From Nemophila menziesii (lineage: Eukaryota; Streptophyta; Magnoliopsida; Boraginales; Hydrophyllaceae): 64,000 bases of DNA. The notes beneath the pieces were generated by a model. The model did no database searches, was not told the origin of the DNA, and was given only the letters and a program-made list of their open reading frames with translations. Where the stretch lies: positions 2,542,001 to 2,606,000 of the forward strand of contig JARWIR010000061.1 of assembly GCA_029959085.1 (NCBI GenBank), written 5' to 3'. Positions 21,667 through 33,786 of the stretch are shown one piece after another; position 1 is the stretch's first letter; each line of letters opens with the position of its first letter. The position numbers and the translations under genes are program-made.

Positions 21667-23125
21667 GATACGTTTTCTAAACTTTCCTCTTAGTGTAGAT
21701 TAGTTTAAATGCTTTATTGAGTCTTTTCGAGTCGTGGGGACACGACTCATTTTTGAGTTTGGGGTGGGGTTCGTTGCCTCATCCCAGTTTTTATGTGTTA
21801 TTTGCTTTATTTGCTTTCAATAAAAGAATTTTCGGAGTTGCGTTTGACTGTAGAAATTTTTAAATATCCCTTTAAGCATACTTTTGATAAATCTATGATA
21901 GTAAATAGTGGACTTTAGGGATTGATATAAAACGCACTTACAATTGCATGCAAACATAGGTAATTAATAGGAAAAATTAATGAACAATGCAAATGAAGTA
22001 AGCTTGTACTCAAGGAATATGTTTGGTGTGTAGAACGTGAAATCTTAATTAGTAGAGAACCCACCTAGATATGAACTAAAGACAAGCTATGTACGTAGGA
22101 AAATGATAAGGGCAGTTCTTTGTTAGCCATTTGTGCCTTTTTAGCCTTCTATCCCTTTGTTAATTATTATCCGTCTTAGCCCACTTTGAGCCTTTAGCCT
22201 TTTTTTTGTAGCCACGATATAAGCCATTATCCCTTAGATTATTAGGCATGACCATATGACCCGCACTTGAATCACAATCCTGAGACATGTCTCGAGCTTG
22301 AGTTTGGGGTGGTGGGACCACATATGGGGAATTTAATGGGTTGGGATCGATGTGCTTTGTATTGTAGCACAATTGCAGATGATATATACTTGTAACCCTT
22401 TGCCGGGAATGAGAAAAAGTGAAAAAAAAAGAAAAAATGAAAAAAGTTGAAAATACAGTAGGAACCGGGAACCCGGATTCTCAAAACCGGGTACCCGGTT
22501 TGCTTCTGTACAAAAAAAAAGAAGAAAAAGAGAAAAGAAAAGAAAAAGAAAAATATGAATGAATAAAACATCCGGCAAAGTGAAATTTTCTGAAATCATC
22601 TTGTTAATAGTGGGTAGACCTGGGACGCTAAATTGTTCGTATATGGGTGAGTGAGAACATCTTTTGAGCGTTAACTCAAGCTCGAGGACATTGTTGATGG
22701 TAAGTGAGGAGAGAGCCAAAAGCTCACTTCAAATTTACCAAATATACATCCACACCCGTCCTTAAGCCAATATTATAACCGTAAAAACCTCGTGATTCCT
22801 AAGTGCATAGTGAATTTATAATTCTGTTGATAGGGAATACACTAGGTGGAGCGTTCAAAGCGAGTTAGGATTAATGACCACCCTATAGCCATCATACAGA
22901 GATGAGTACAAGTTTAACCTTCAAGCATTGTGACTTTAATTTTATGATTGAGATTATTTATGTTTGATGTTGCATGATTAGTGTATGTGTATATTAGTTT
23001 CTAGAGTTTGCTATATGAGATTTATTTTGAGAATTGCTTTAGGGTTTATTTGCTAGCTTCTATTTGTTTTTACGTTTACTTCTACCCCTTTGTTTTGTTT
23101 TACTTTGTCGGGACGACAAAGGTTT
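21667..23125 (+). other. Element 3' non-coding region
   Basis: It holds the stem-loop at 21,729-21,748, polypurine-like tracts at 21,755 and 22,300, two near-palindrome copies at 22,463-22,478 and 22,485-22,500 flanked by purine-rich GA stretches, and no convincing gene. Open frames on the minus strand at 22,160-22,719 are low-complexity translations. Confidence 0.7.
21729..21748 (+). other. Perfect stem-loop after ORF3
   Basis: GAGTCGTG, loop GGGA, CACGACTC: an 8-bp perfect stem with a 4-base loop. It is followed by ATTTTT and the GAGTTTGGGGTGGGG tract. It lies 62 bases after the ORF3 stop. It may stabilise or process the RNA; the role is unknown. Confidence 0.75.
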
Positions 23126-23138
23126 GAGTTGGGGGTCT
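23126..23138 (+). promoter_or_regulatory. Polypurine tract
   Basis: GAGTTGGGGGTCT directly precedes the 3' LTR, the expected place for the plus-strand primer. Four relatives (GAGTTTGGGGT) occur inside the element at 19,355, 20,331, 21,755 and 22,300. Confidence 0.75.
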
Positions 23139-24698
23139 TGATGTCTCCCTAATTGTTCTTATTTTCGACCCTTGGGAGACATCATTTTTGGTGTTTATTT
23201 AATTAATATGATAGACTTTTGGACTAAATTTGCAATAATCCGGAATTACCTTTTTATTTCTAGCATTTTTTATTTATTAAACTTTTGCGCGTAATATTGG
23301 TATTTTTAGTGTAAAGTTTACAGGTTTTAGATGTTAGCTAGGAGAGGAATCCGAGGAGAAAGTCAAAGATCGTGAATTAGAGTCAAGACTTGAAGATAAA
23401 TCCCGAAGATATTATTTTTAGAGCTGAAAATCTATTTTCCAGGCCATAGAGTGCTGATTTTGAGGTGCTTAAGCGATGATTTAGCTGCTGACCTTTGAAG
23501 AGAAAACATTCCTTATCGAGTTACGGAACTTTAGCAACTGGAATGAGGTCAATCGGAGTCATAACGCATCGGGAAAAGCCGTTTTAGTGAAGGTGTATCA
23601 GCAGTTACGGGATTTTGGGCTTAGAAAGTGGGCTTGGACATTTAATTAATATTCTATTTTCTGGTTCAAGCCCTAGTACGAATTTATGCTTATAAAAGGA
23701 GGTCTGGACTTCTATTTTTTATACAATTCACATTCCACAAGATTAAACACCAGAGAGAAGCAACAGAAGGAAGAAAGAAGAAGCTACAAGAGCTGGAGTG
23801 GGTCTATAGCTCCGTTCGTAGTCATTCCAATTCCGGAAATTAGGTTCTTTTTATATTTTAATTTTGTAAACAATATGAATTCCATTTCTTTTAATTTAGT
23901 TTTTAATTTTAATATGAGCTAAGCTTTTCATAGTGCTTGAGAACAAACAATGGGTGAATCTTAATTTTATGAAATAACGAATGTTGAATTTGGGTTTATG
24001 CTAAATTAAATTAGATTGGGTTCATTACTCTTTTCGATAATTTGTGATTATTTACTGATTTTAGAGTCGCGAACTAAGATTAGGTATTAGTATCTAAGCT
24101 ATTCCACATACGTGGCGTGTGGATCATCCTGACGGAGGGTTTAGGTATAGAATTAAATATTCAATCTAGGATAAAAGCTATTGATTCTGACGAACTTAGC
24201 TAATTCTAGGGCCAATGAGGTAAAACACTTAATCATCCAACGGTGGATCATATTTACCCTGACGGGACTAGTGACACTTTAGGATCGCCTTATAGTCCAC
24301 CCTGACGGGGGTATAAGGAATTTAGAATCCCGACCATTGTAATTGACCAATTTAGCCCTCAAACAACATAAGTTAGGAAGTAAGATTAGGAGGATCCTTG
24401 CGTTCTCAAGTACTACATCTCATATTGCGTTTTCACTTATTTTACTTGCGTCTTAGCTTTTACGTGCATTTATAATTTGTCTTTCATTTAGTAGTTTTAA
24501 TAAACAAAACCAAACAAACATTTTATTATCTTTTACTTTCATAAGTGCATCAATCACTACTTGCTAAACATTGTGATCAACCATCCGTCCTTGGAACGAA
24601 TCTGTATTATCATACATACTACTTGGGACAACCGTACACTTGCGGTTGTGGTTCGATTAGCATTTGCATTTATTTTTAGAATACACAAAGGACCACCA
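23139..24698 (+). repeat. 3' LTR
   Basis: 1,560 bp, starting TGATGTCTCC and ending CA. It has the same length as the 5' LTR and about 19 base differences by my count, with no length change. The TATA box copy is at 23,691-23,698 and the terminal hairpin arms are at 23,139-23,149 and 23,174-23,184. Confidence 0.96.
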
Positions 24699-24703
24699 GT
24701 AAG
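24699..24703. repeat. Target-site duplication GTAAG, right
   Basis: It matches 11,844-11,848 and fixes the right end of the element. Confidence 0.9.
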
Positions 24704-27700
24704 TTAACATTCTCTTGACAACTTGCACATTTGGAGCCATCCAACAGAATCTATGACTTACAGACTTGTAGAAATAAAGTTGGAAAAAAGATTTTAAATT
24801 GATACTTTGTAGGATAAGTTGAGAAGCTAATGGGATAAAATAGTTACTATGTCATGTGAACCAATAAATGCAAACTAATATGAGGATAGTCGTAGAAATA
24901 TAGGAAATTAAAGTAGCGTTGTTTTGGAAAATAAAATCATATGACCTCTATCAACTCAGGGCTACATATAACGATGACGACTCCTTTCATCTGTCAAAAC
25001 TTGATATTGACATTCCAATATTTACCCCAAAACAAGAAATTATGTTGGAAAGTGTTTGTTCGTGACCCAGAAGATATGAAAAATGCATGAATAATGGTAC
25101 ACCACTAATGAGAGTATTCGTTGATTAAATTGTTATTTTACATTGATTAGTTCAACTATTTTAAAAGCTTCAGGTGGTAAGTCAATATGGTAGTTATGCG
25201 AGATAACGACCTTAAATCGCACGATAATTATAGTTAATGGGGTCCTACGATGTTTTTTGCTCGTTTTAGTGATATTATAAAACTACTCAATTACCACCCA
25301 CAAATCCTCGCGACTATAAAGGCCATTCAAAACTTTTGTGTGGTCATTAAAATTAGTTAGGACATGAATGCACACAACATATTAATCAAAATTATTTATC
25401 CTTATAAATTACATAAAATCTAAAAGCATTAACGATACTATAATTAATACTATTCTGCCAAAGTATCAAAAGGTCCCCATATTAAAGCATACTTACTACT
25501 GGGTCTTTGACAAAGATATCAGCGTACCAAGAATTCCTTACAATACGGTATGCATCATGTGTAAGAAAATAGTCTTAGAATGATAGTTGAAACTAGGCAG
25601 ATTTCCCTATATTTCATAACTAGGGTATGAAATACCTAATTTATTAAAAGTGGCGATATTCGGCGTCTTAGGGACAATCACGATATCCTCCAAGATATTG
25701 TTATAACAAGGGATACTTTTACCGAAAATAAAACGTAAGATAGTGTCAGAGTATAAAAAAAGACAAAACACAACACTAGGAGTAGGAGAATTCCACTATT
25801 GAGTCGATTCTGACAAAGAAATTTAGAATTAACGAAGTTAAATCAAAGTCATTATAAAAAACGTTAAAACTCAGCCAAGAAAAGATTCCGCGAGGAACCA
25901 CCGGTGGTGTAACCCCTACACGAGGTTCGAATAGTCAAAATATCAAGATTATCCAATGTCAAGGATGATCCAGGAATATACGTTATTGCTAATAGGTTAC
26001 ATAACTTGTGGGGTTCGCTGAAAATTATAAATCTGATATTTAGACGATGTGCTACAATTGGGATTGGAGACTATTTTAACAACATTTTTTTATCAAAATA
26101 AAAATTAGAGAAAATCTTAAAAAGCAATTCACTAGTTTTAAAAAACCCATATACACGTTCAAGAGATCTCCATATAATCCATCCTAGCCCAAAAAATATC
26201 AAATCAAACTCCTTAAATCCCTTAAATTCCTTCTTGTTTTTCTCAACCCAAATCAAGGATCCAAGCTACATCCCAAGGTGGCCGAAAAACCATTGTCTCC
26301 CTAGCATTATCTTTATTTTTTATCTTTCTTCCCCTTCAAACAAAATAAAAAAAATTGGGTCATATTTTTGGAAAACCACCTTAATGCATTGAAAGATTTC
26401 TTATTAGTAAATAAAAGAAAATGATAGAATTAAAAATATAATAAAGGAAATTTAAGTAAAGTAAATCTTTGCTTGAATTATAAAAATATTTTTATAAAAA
26501 GTAAATGATTTTATGAATCTTTTGTTGGAATCTATGTTATTGAAGGTATATAAATGATGATTTTTATAAAGAAAATACTTGTATATCATTTTTATATATG
26601 TAAAATCTTATATATATAATATGGTTATTTTGTATTATTTTTTTAAATTAATCATTACTTTTCATTTAAAATGATTTAATAAAATATATGCTAAAAGAAT
26701 CCAAAAAGTTATGAAAATAATTGAAATACTTTTCTTTTATTAAAAAATTTAATCTAACCAAAGAAAAAATTTATTTATTCCAATAATTTTTTTCCATTAA
26801 TAATAACTCTAATCTCAACTATATGTAACAACTTGCTCTTCGGGTTGCATATCTTTTTTCTCTTTACTGCACCATCCCTCTACCAATTGTAACAACCATA
26901 TATCCGTATTCTTCCATAAAAAATACAATAGTCCAACATATGTAATTAAAGCCTCAAGAGATTTGGTGGCCTCCCATATGAACAACTAACACTCAACCTA
27001 TATTTATTCAAAACTTGTCGTTCCATATCTTTTATCATTTGAGCAATGCATTACACCAGCCCCTATCGGTTGTCATAGTCCTTGCACTGTCTCCTAATCA
27101 ACACAAAAACAGTTGCCCATACCCCGTCCACCTCATTAGCATATTGTAATCAAAATCCACCAGTAAGATATAGTTATCTTCTCTTATTCTCTCGTCTATC
27201 ATTAGTATTGATATCATCAGCGAGTTTTTGATTGTACCCAAAGTAGTATGAATACATGAATCCATCTCCACCTTAAGAGTTTATATCTTTCATTTATCTA
27301 ACAAGATTGGAAATACAACTTTGTTATGAATAAACTTGTAACTAAGAATAGACACTAATCTATAGTTATTAATATTGGTATAGGATTTCAAATTACTGTT
27401 ATATCTAGTTTTATAATTGTAGGTATCTTTATATGTGATATTATTAATAGATTTGTCATGATAAGAAGTATGTCTCATTCCCGTATTGTAATAGATCTCA
27501 CATATCTAATGAATTCTTTTTGTTACCCATATTATGGATATAGTTAAAAATCAGAACTGTAACTTAATTCCGAACCCAGATCTAACCATGTTTGTCCACT
27601 CTCCATACATATATTGAAACTATCTTGAAATAATATTTTTGTAGAGAATCTGGTGGGTGAAGAAAATGATGGAGATACTTTAAATTATGAGAAAAAATAT

Positions 27701-30257
27701 TGGCATGGATCTTACAGATAACCTATAACAAGATTATGATTTTGTTAGGATCTTCCACTTAGTTTAGATCATACTTTGATCTATCCTAAATTTATCTTTT
27801 TACTTTTTGTCAAGGTACTTTTTTTCTTGGGCCAAGTTGATCTATGTCGAGCTACTAGGGTTTGCAGGAAAAGGAGAGTAGTGTGTACACTTGAAGATCT
27901 CTTGCTCAAATTGTTCTATATGTTAGACAATGTGAGTTTATCTTATATATCCTGCTAATAATAAGTTTATATATTAATACATGCTCTTATATAGTTTACA
28001 CACTTGTTGATTTTGTAATCAAGTTCCAAAAACTTGCATAAGGTCTTATGTTTGAAAGTCAATTTTAATACTAATCACATATGGTGATAATTTAATTTAA
28101 ACGCCCTCCATTATTTGTTATGATCTGTTAATTTTGAAGATTATATTATAAATGGATACAAAAAGATTTTGTTTGGTCAATTCTTTTCAAAACCTCTCCA
28201 AATGAAGTTTTTTTATAATATTTTATTAATTAAAAATATATTGTTAAAGTACTATGTTTTTATTATAAGATTATATTTTAGTTTCAGTTTAGAAATTTGA
28301 AATTTATATAATTTTGGGAAACAATATCAAATATATTTATTTGTTGTTAGTTAATAGTTAAGATAATAATTTATGATTTAGAAATAATTAAATACACTCC
28401 TATTATATATTAACTCGGACATATATCTTATTATGTTTAGATTATAAGATTGTCAAGAAATATAGGAATATATTTTGATCTTTTTCGGAACCAAACATGA
28501 GTTTTTAATGTATTTTGTATTTTTTAAAATATTATAACAAATAAATATAGTTTACATAACATTTCTAATTTCAAAAATAAAACTAAAATAATTATAAAAT
28601 AAAAAATCCTAATATGCTAATGATATTATTTTTAAATTAACATAATATCAATATCAATATTAACTAAAAATAACTTATACCCTATAGAGGTTGATAAAAG
28701 TAAAGGATGAAGAATAAGAATTTTATATTTAATTTTTATCCGAAAATCTATACTTAATTAATTTAAATCTTAGCATTAAAAAACCTACTATTTGTAATAT
28801 TTTAATTGTAATTTTAAGAAGTGTAATAGATTGAGAGTCATTGGATATTTTTTGGATTTATACAATTGAAAGTTTATTCTCTTAGGATTTCATAAAGTAT
28901 TTAAAAATATTGGCATGTTCAATTATTCTTTGTGTAAAACCTTTGAAACCATGTAATATTAAAAATAAGTAAATAGTTTTGATGCCATTAGACCATCTAA
29001 TTAGTAGGCTTGGATTATATAATAAATAAATTTTCCAAATGAACAATTGTGTTAATTAAAATAGTTCCAACTCATAACATAAACAGTTATTTATTCTCCC
29101 ATATTTTGATACTTTTTGATAAAATGGATTTAGTTTTCTTAAGTTTCTTATGGAGATGATGAATATGTCTACAAATTTTTTTGGTATCTGATTAAATAAT
29201 TTAAAATTGAATGGCTACTATGTAGGAATAAAAGATGAGGTGTTTGCTTATATTTCATAAATAACAAATATAGAGATGTTATTACAATATCTTAAAGTTC
29301 CACTTGAACCTTGATATGTTGGTTAATTAATTATAAACTACTTTAACATAAATTGGAATTTTATTACCTCTAAATCGTACAAGTTTTTCAACAAACTATT
29401 TTAAACAATCACGCAAAAATTAAAGATGTGATCAAATTATAAGAAAATAAAAATATTTTTTACCTTCAGACTCTATTAATACTATATCAACTTCATGTAC
29501 TTTTTTAGATACATTTTAAATTCTACATCAAGTAAAAGAGAAATAAAATTATAATATATTCATATGTAAGTAACATTTATGAGAATTGTGACTTTATGAC
29601 ATTTATGTTAGTCTCGACTTTAGCCCTGGTTTTTAGCCTCTATTATATCCTTTTTCAACTTCAATATCTTTTTCCTCTTATTCATTCAAATAATTGTCTT
29701 GCCCATAAACAAGTAATTTCTCTAAACCTACTACATTCAATTTAACAAAACTGAAGATACTATTTAATAATAAACTTGAACTTTTACCATATTCATAATC
29801 AACTTTCAATGCTAACTGTAACCCTATTAAAGGAAATTCCTAATGTATATGATATTTTATAATATGTCAATTAAAATGTAATTGATATTATTATGGTGGA
29901 GGTAGCATGCTTCAAAAAGAACTGGGTGACCTTTAGGATTGTAGTATTACTCAAGGGACAAAAGTTTCTTGAAGTTGGTGTGTAGAAATAAAAAAGGAGT
30001 TTTGGGAACCCCAATATTAATATATATTAGTGAAATATCTATACGAAGAATTTTTTGGATATTTTATGGCAATGAATGAAATATGTAAGCTCGATGGGCG
30101 AAGAGTAATTGGCTTTAAAGTATATCTATTTTGAATGTGGGTATAAGATTCGAGTATCATGTACTTGGAAAAAATGTCTAATATTAGTGAATTGAAATTA
30201 CATTTTCTAGATCATCAAGTGAAAAATTGAAAAAATGCTTTGTTTAAAACTTATAAA
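24704..30257. other. Non-coding AT-rich stretch, no gene recognised
   Basis: 5.5 kb without a recognisable domain. The few open frames of about 60 codons (26,071 minus, 27,290 minus, 27,776 plus) are AT-driven and match nothing I know. The left part is the right flank of the Athila insertion site. Confidence 0.6.
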
Positions 30258-30454
30258 CACTACTATATATATTTTCTTTAGGGATGACAAATTTAGTGGC
30301 GACCTACGGTGAAGAAATTCGTCTGAAATAATCTTTCTTGTTGGCAACGATGCGATTTCGTCATAAAAGAATTAAAAATTCGTCGCTAATAATCTTCATT
30401 GTTAACGACGACCTTATTTTGTTGGCAAATAATACATGTTTCAAATGTGGGTCT

Positions 30455-30795
30455 GGTTCAAATGCGGTGGATGTATCAATTTGAAAGGTATTTGAAAAAG
30501 TTATAAGAGTATATTTGACACCCAGCTAGGACAGAGGGTTCAATCGAAGAGGGTTATGTGGTGGAAGAGACATTGACATTCATATCAATGTATCTTCGAG
30601 AAGAAAAATCCAAGTTCAATTGTCTGGGTAGATACAATGAGGCACTACCCAAACCGAAAAAACTATCCGTTTTTAAGAGTTAGTGTACCCCAGTTGGTAA
30701 GAATTTTTTTGGTTATTTACCATATAAAGTGAAGGAGCAAATCAACTGGTATATTCTGCATGATTACGACGAGATAAAACCATACACGACGTAAA
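30455..30795 (+). pseudogene. CACTA transposase-associated DUF4218 fragment
   Basis: In frame from about 30,455 the sequence reads MRWMYQFERYLKKL, then two stops, then GSIEEGYVVEETLTFISMYL. This corresponds to the C-terminal half of DUF4218, the domain that follows the TNP2 transposase in CACTA proteins. Stops and the absence of the catalytic domain make it a relic. Confidence 0.75.
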
Positions 30796-30965
30796 TAAAA
30801 TTTATTTTCTTTTATTAATTTATTTATACATTGTGTCCTATTCTTCTATAAAATTAAAGTGAACACAAATCCACGTTATCGGGAACGGCTAAAACTATAG
30901 AGATGATGCACCGAAAAACGTTTAAGGGATGGTTTTTGGAAAAGGTATGTAACATGTACACTCCT

Positions 30966-31168
30966 TGAAAACTTTCTTTTTTTAGTATCTTTTCTTTCTT
31001 GGAAACTTTCCGTTTTTGGAAACTTTCATTTTTTGAAACCTTTCATTATTAGGAAACTTTCCGTTATTATGAAACTTTCCATTTTAGGAAATATTCCTTA
31101 TTAGGAAACCTTCCTTGTTAGAATCTTTCCTTATTGGGAAACCTTCATTGTTAGGAAACTTTCCTTAG
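30966..31168 (+). repeat. Minisatellite of about 18 bp units (GGAAACTTTCC)
   Basis: About eleven degenerate copies of a unit with the core GGAAACTTTCC and a short T-rich spacer. The core is self-complementary around its central base. It lies between the DUF4218-like and DUF4216-like pieces of the CACTA remnant. Confidence 0.85.
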
Positions 31169-31169
31169 C

Positions 31170-31863
31170 TACCCCGAGATGATGTACTTGGCGAGCATGA
31201 CTCATGGTCTAGTTAATACATACGATTCATGTATTGTGAATTGTGTGAAATAGGTTGCTAGAGAAAAATGAGAAGAAAGAGTGACTCAAGATTACGGTGT
31301 ATCTGCCATGTATCATGGGTCACCTTTTTACGGCGAATTAGTAAAAATTGTAGAGGTTACATTCAATGGTAGTTGTTCAGTTGTGTTATTCATTTGTAAG
31401 TGGTATAACACGGTGAATGTGAAGAAAGAACATGGTGTAACCTTTATCAACACATCTTCTATTTGGTGGGTAGATGGAACCAAAAATTTTAGCAACGCAA
31501 GCCAAAAAAGTGTTTACATGACGAGATCAATACAAAGAAAAAAAGTAAGGACATAAAACCGTCTGGGAAATTAACGATCGTCATGGATGGAGTCCCGAGT
31601 TATGGGATACGGAGTTACTATCTACCGAAAATGAGCGCATAACGATTCCTTTGGTGAACACTAAGACATATTACTCGCGATTCGACTTGGAAACTAATGA
31701 AGAGATTGAGTTCGAACCATCTTATTTGCGGGTAGAACTAGTTTTTGACGAAAACGTGGAGATTTTGATGACACATGGGAGGAGTATGGAGATGAGGACC
31801 CTATTGGCGTTGATAGTGATGAGGAACCTATCGACACTAGTGGATATGAAACTGATTAGTTAG
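31170..31863 (+). pseudogene. CACTA DUF4216 fragment
   Basis: MMYLASMTHGLVNTYDSC near 31,183 and then, in 31,281-31,556, FYGELVKIVEVTF, VVLFICKWYNT and HGVTFINTSSIWW match the DUF4216 domain of CACTA transposases. A TGA just before 31,281 interrupts the junction. A frame change follows near 31,510, after which an acidic tail runs to 31,863. Non-functional. Confidence 0.8.
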
Positions 31864-32049
31864 TTGATTTTTTATCGTTTCCTAGTTTTTGTTAAATTTT
31901 ATAGTGTTAATTTATTTAAAATTTAGCATTGTTAAAATGATTTAGTGAAATTTATTTTAATGTTATAATGTTTTGTTTTTAGTGTTAAGATGTAAAAAAA
32001 TAAAAAAAAAGTATCAAGAATTAGTATGAAAAAATAGTTAAAACCTTAT

Positions 32050-32360
32050 TAACAACGAGTTCTTGCTTAAGAACTCCTCGCTAGTAAGGTCTGGTTATTA
32101 GCGACGATCTTCAAGCACAAGAATTCGTTGGTAGTATGAAAATCTATCCAACAACGACTTTATTCATCGCTAAAAACCTAGAAAAAATTTGATTGGTCAG
32201 TTTGGGCAATCAACATTCTTGTCCAAAGTAATTAGCAACGAAATGAAATAATAGCGACTCTACGTGTTGTCGCTAAATGCGGACACGAAAGAGTCGTGTG
32301 TACGACGCGTGACACGAGCCCCTTACTAGCGACGAAAATTTTTCGTCGCTAAATGAAAAT
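32050..32360 (+). repeat. Subterminal GCGACGA repeats of the CACTA remnant
   Basis: Several direct and inverted copies of a CGTCGCTAA/TTAGCGACGA motif. The clearest is an inverted repeat with 12-bp arms around one base at 32,327-32,351 (TAGCGACGAAAA and its complement). Similar motifs lie at 30,290-30,430. Such clusters bind the transposon-encoded DNA-binding protein in CACTA elements. Confidence 0.7.
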
Positions 32361-33249
32361 TCTATAAAACCGTACCGTGAGTTAATTTCTTCTCATTAAA
32401 CACAACCAAAAAATACCAAATCGAGAAGCTCTTCAATCCAGACGAAAATCTTACCATATTCCACGCCAAATCCACGTCCATTACAAATTATAGGTAATGA
32501 TTTCTCTTCAAATATCAATCTTTAATTCCTTTTTTTGCTTTTATTTCAATTTTTGACAAGATTTTTTTTGATTTGTTATTTTTGAACCAGATTGATTCGC
32601 ATGGAATCATCAACATCAACACCACACTTTCCACGTAAAAGTTATGATTTTCAAGCTACTTTTTAGTCGTTTTTTTATGGAAAAATTTGCTGCGAGAGTT
32701 TATGTATTTATGAATTCCGAGTTATGTGTAGGTGATATTAGGTTGATTAACAATTTTTTTGGTTTACGATTACAAGTATTTGTGATTTTGTGTTAATTAA
32801 TTTTTAACAAAGTTTGTTTTCTCAAAAAATTATGGTTTTTGGTGTTTATATGATTAGAATTAAAAGTAGTTGTTTATAGTAGTGATGTTGTTGTGTTTTT
32901 TAGAATTTGTTTTACAATTTCAGTGTTTTTAGAAAACAAAATCGGGTTTTATATAATGTTTTAGATTTAATTTAAAATGTAAGGATTAATGTTCAATTAC
33001 TTAAACAAAATTGGAAAAAACCATTAATAAAACTCTAAAAGGTTAAAAATATTATTAAAAGATTTTTTGGAAAAAAACAACAAAAAATATAGTTTAAAAG
33101 AATTTAAGAAAAAAACCATCAAAAAAAGAGTAAAACATGTTTTGGAAAAAACCATTAAATAGATTTTTAGAAAAAAAACCGTTAAAAACGATTAAAAGAT
33201 TTTATGGAAATTAAAAAACCAATTTTAGAAGAAAAACAATAAAAAATGC
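32361..33249. other. Non-coding, with degenerate A-rich repeats
   Basis: No gene seen. 32,990-33,245 is built from degenerate units such as GGAAAAAACCATTAA and AAAGATTTTTTGGAAAA. 32,395-32,520 looks like a leader with an intron-like start, but no coding exon follows. Confidence 0.55.
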
Positions 33250-33410
33250 TATCGGTTACTTGCTAAAATATTATATACCATTAATATATTTATGTTTTTA
33301 TTTGTTTATATTTAAGTTTGGTAAAATACTAATAAAATATTTATGCACACGAATTCAATAATTTTTAATTATTTAAATGACCAAACTCGAGTTTTTACAA
33401 TATACTAAAA
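33250..33410 (+). repeat. Array-flanking direct repeat, left copy
   Basis: It aligns by eye with 60,355-60,516 in the same orientation, starting TATCRGTTACTTGCTAAAAT and running through TTTAATTATTTAAATGA. The two copies lie outside the two ends of the 25-kb tandem duplication. No coding potential. Confidence 0.8.
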
Positions 33411-33416
33411 AACTTT

Positions 33417-33786
33417 CTCTACGGTCATCTCAAATATAATTAAAAAGGTACTTCTTACTCTTATATCCAATAATCAGCCTGCTTTTGTCAACAACAGGTT
33501 TAGATTAGAAAATATATCAAATACATATTAATTTAATATGGTAGGATGTATTTCTAACCAAAACAACAAAGATAATTAAATTTGTATTAGATTAGGTGCA
33601 AATATATCTCTAAAATATTCATTACATTGGTCCATTTACATTCATACTTTGCTTATATGCTATATGTGGTACATTTCTCTTCTTGTTTGCACCTTTTTTG
33701 GAGTTTTCCCCTAACTCCTAGTTAGCCAATAATTTTTTTCCAACTCTTATATGTCCTACATCTGCGTGAGGTCTTAGGACCCTTAC
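33417..33786 (+). mobile_element. LINE reverse-transcriptase fragment, plus strand
   Basis: It is the inverted counterpart of 41,032-41,403. The plus strand encodes the NNQPAFVNNR segment of reverse transcriptase and, near 33,765-33,786, a decayed LRQGDP motif. Several stops. It forms the left arm of a pair of 370-bp inverted repeats enclosing 7.2 kb with the TRB-like gene. Confidence 0.8.

Larger units (their letters stand above)
11849..24698 (+). mobile_element. Athila-type Ty3/gypsy LTR retrotransposon, full length (12,850 bp)
   Basis: A complete element: 5-bp target duplication, 1,560-bp LTRs, PBS, gag, protease, RT-RNase H, integrase, a repeat array, an env-position ORF3, a polypurine tract and the 3' LTR. 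Athila-type assignment rests on the PBS beginning TGGCGCCG, the protease DLGAS motif, the AVTLRSG segment before the protease, the long spacer and ORF3 after pol. The LTRs differ at about 19 of 1,560 positions by my count. The gag-pol frame carries about nine stops and one frameshift, so the element needed, or would need, proteins supplied in trans. There is no matching solo LTR in the window. Confidence 0.95.
30258..32360 (+). mobile_element. CACTA (En/Spm) transposon remnant, internally deleted
   Basis: CACTA occurs at 30,258, followed by a subterminal region with GACGA-type repeats. Next come a DUF4218-like fragment, a minisatellite, a DUF4216-like fragment and, at 32,050-32,360, another cluster of CGTCGCTAA/TTAGCGACGA repeats. 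The order DUF4218 then DUF4216 is that of plant CACTA transposase genes. The TNP2 catalytic part that should precede it is missing. The right end is uncertain: a weak TAGTAGTG near 32,885 could be the matching terminus, but no 3-bp target duplication fits. Confidence 0.75.

Noticed and set aside
22160..22719. Minus-strand frames of 70-128 codons with long Phe runs
   Set aside because: Low-complexity translation of a GA-rich stretch in the element's 3' non-coding region; no domain.
26071..27958. Three frames of about 60 codons (26,071 minus, 27,290 minus, 27,776 plus)
   Set aside because: Short, AT-biased composition, no domain, no conserved gene structure around them.
30966..31168. Regularly spaced short repeats, CRISPR-like at first sight
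   Set aside because: Units are degenerate, about 18 bp with 5-8 bp gaps, in a plant CACTA remnant; no spacers or cas genes.
32876..32886. TAGTAGTG as the right terminus of the CACTA element
   Set aside because: Similarity to the left end is weak and the flanking 3-bp sequences do not match, so I ended the element at the last subterminal repeat.
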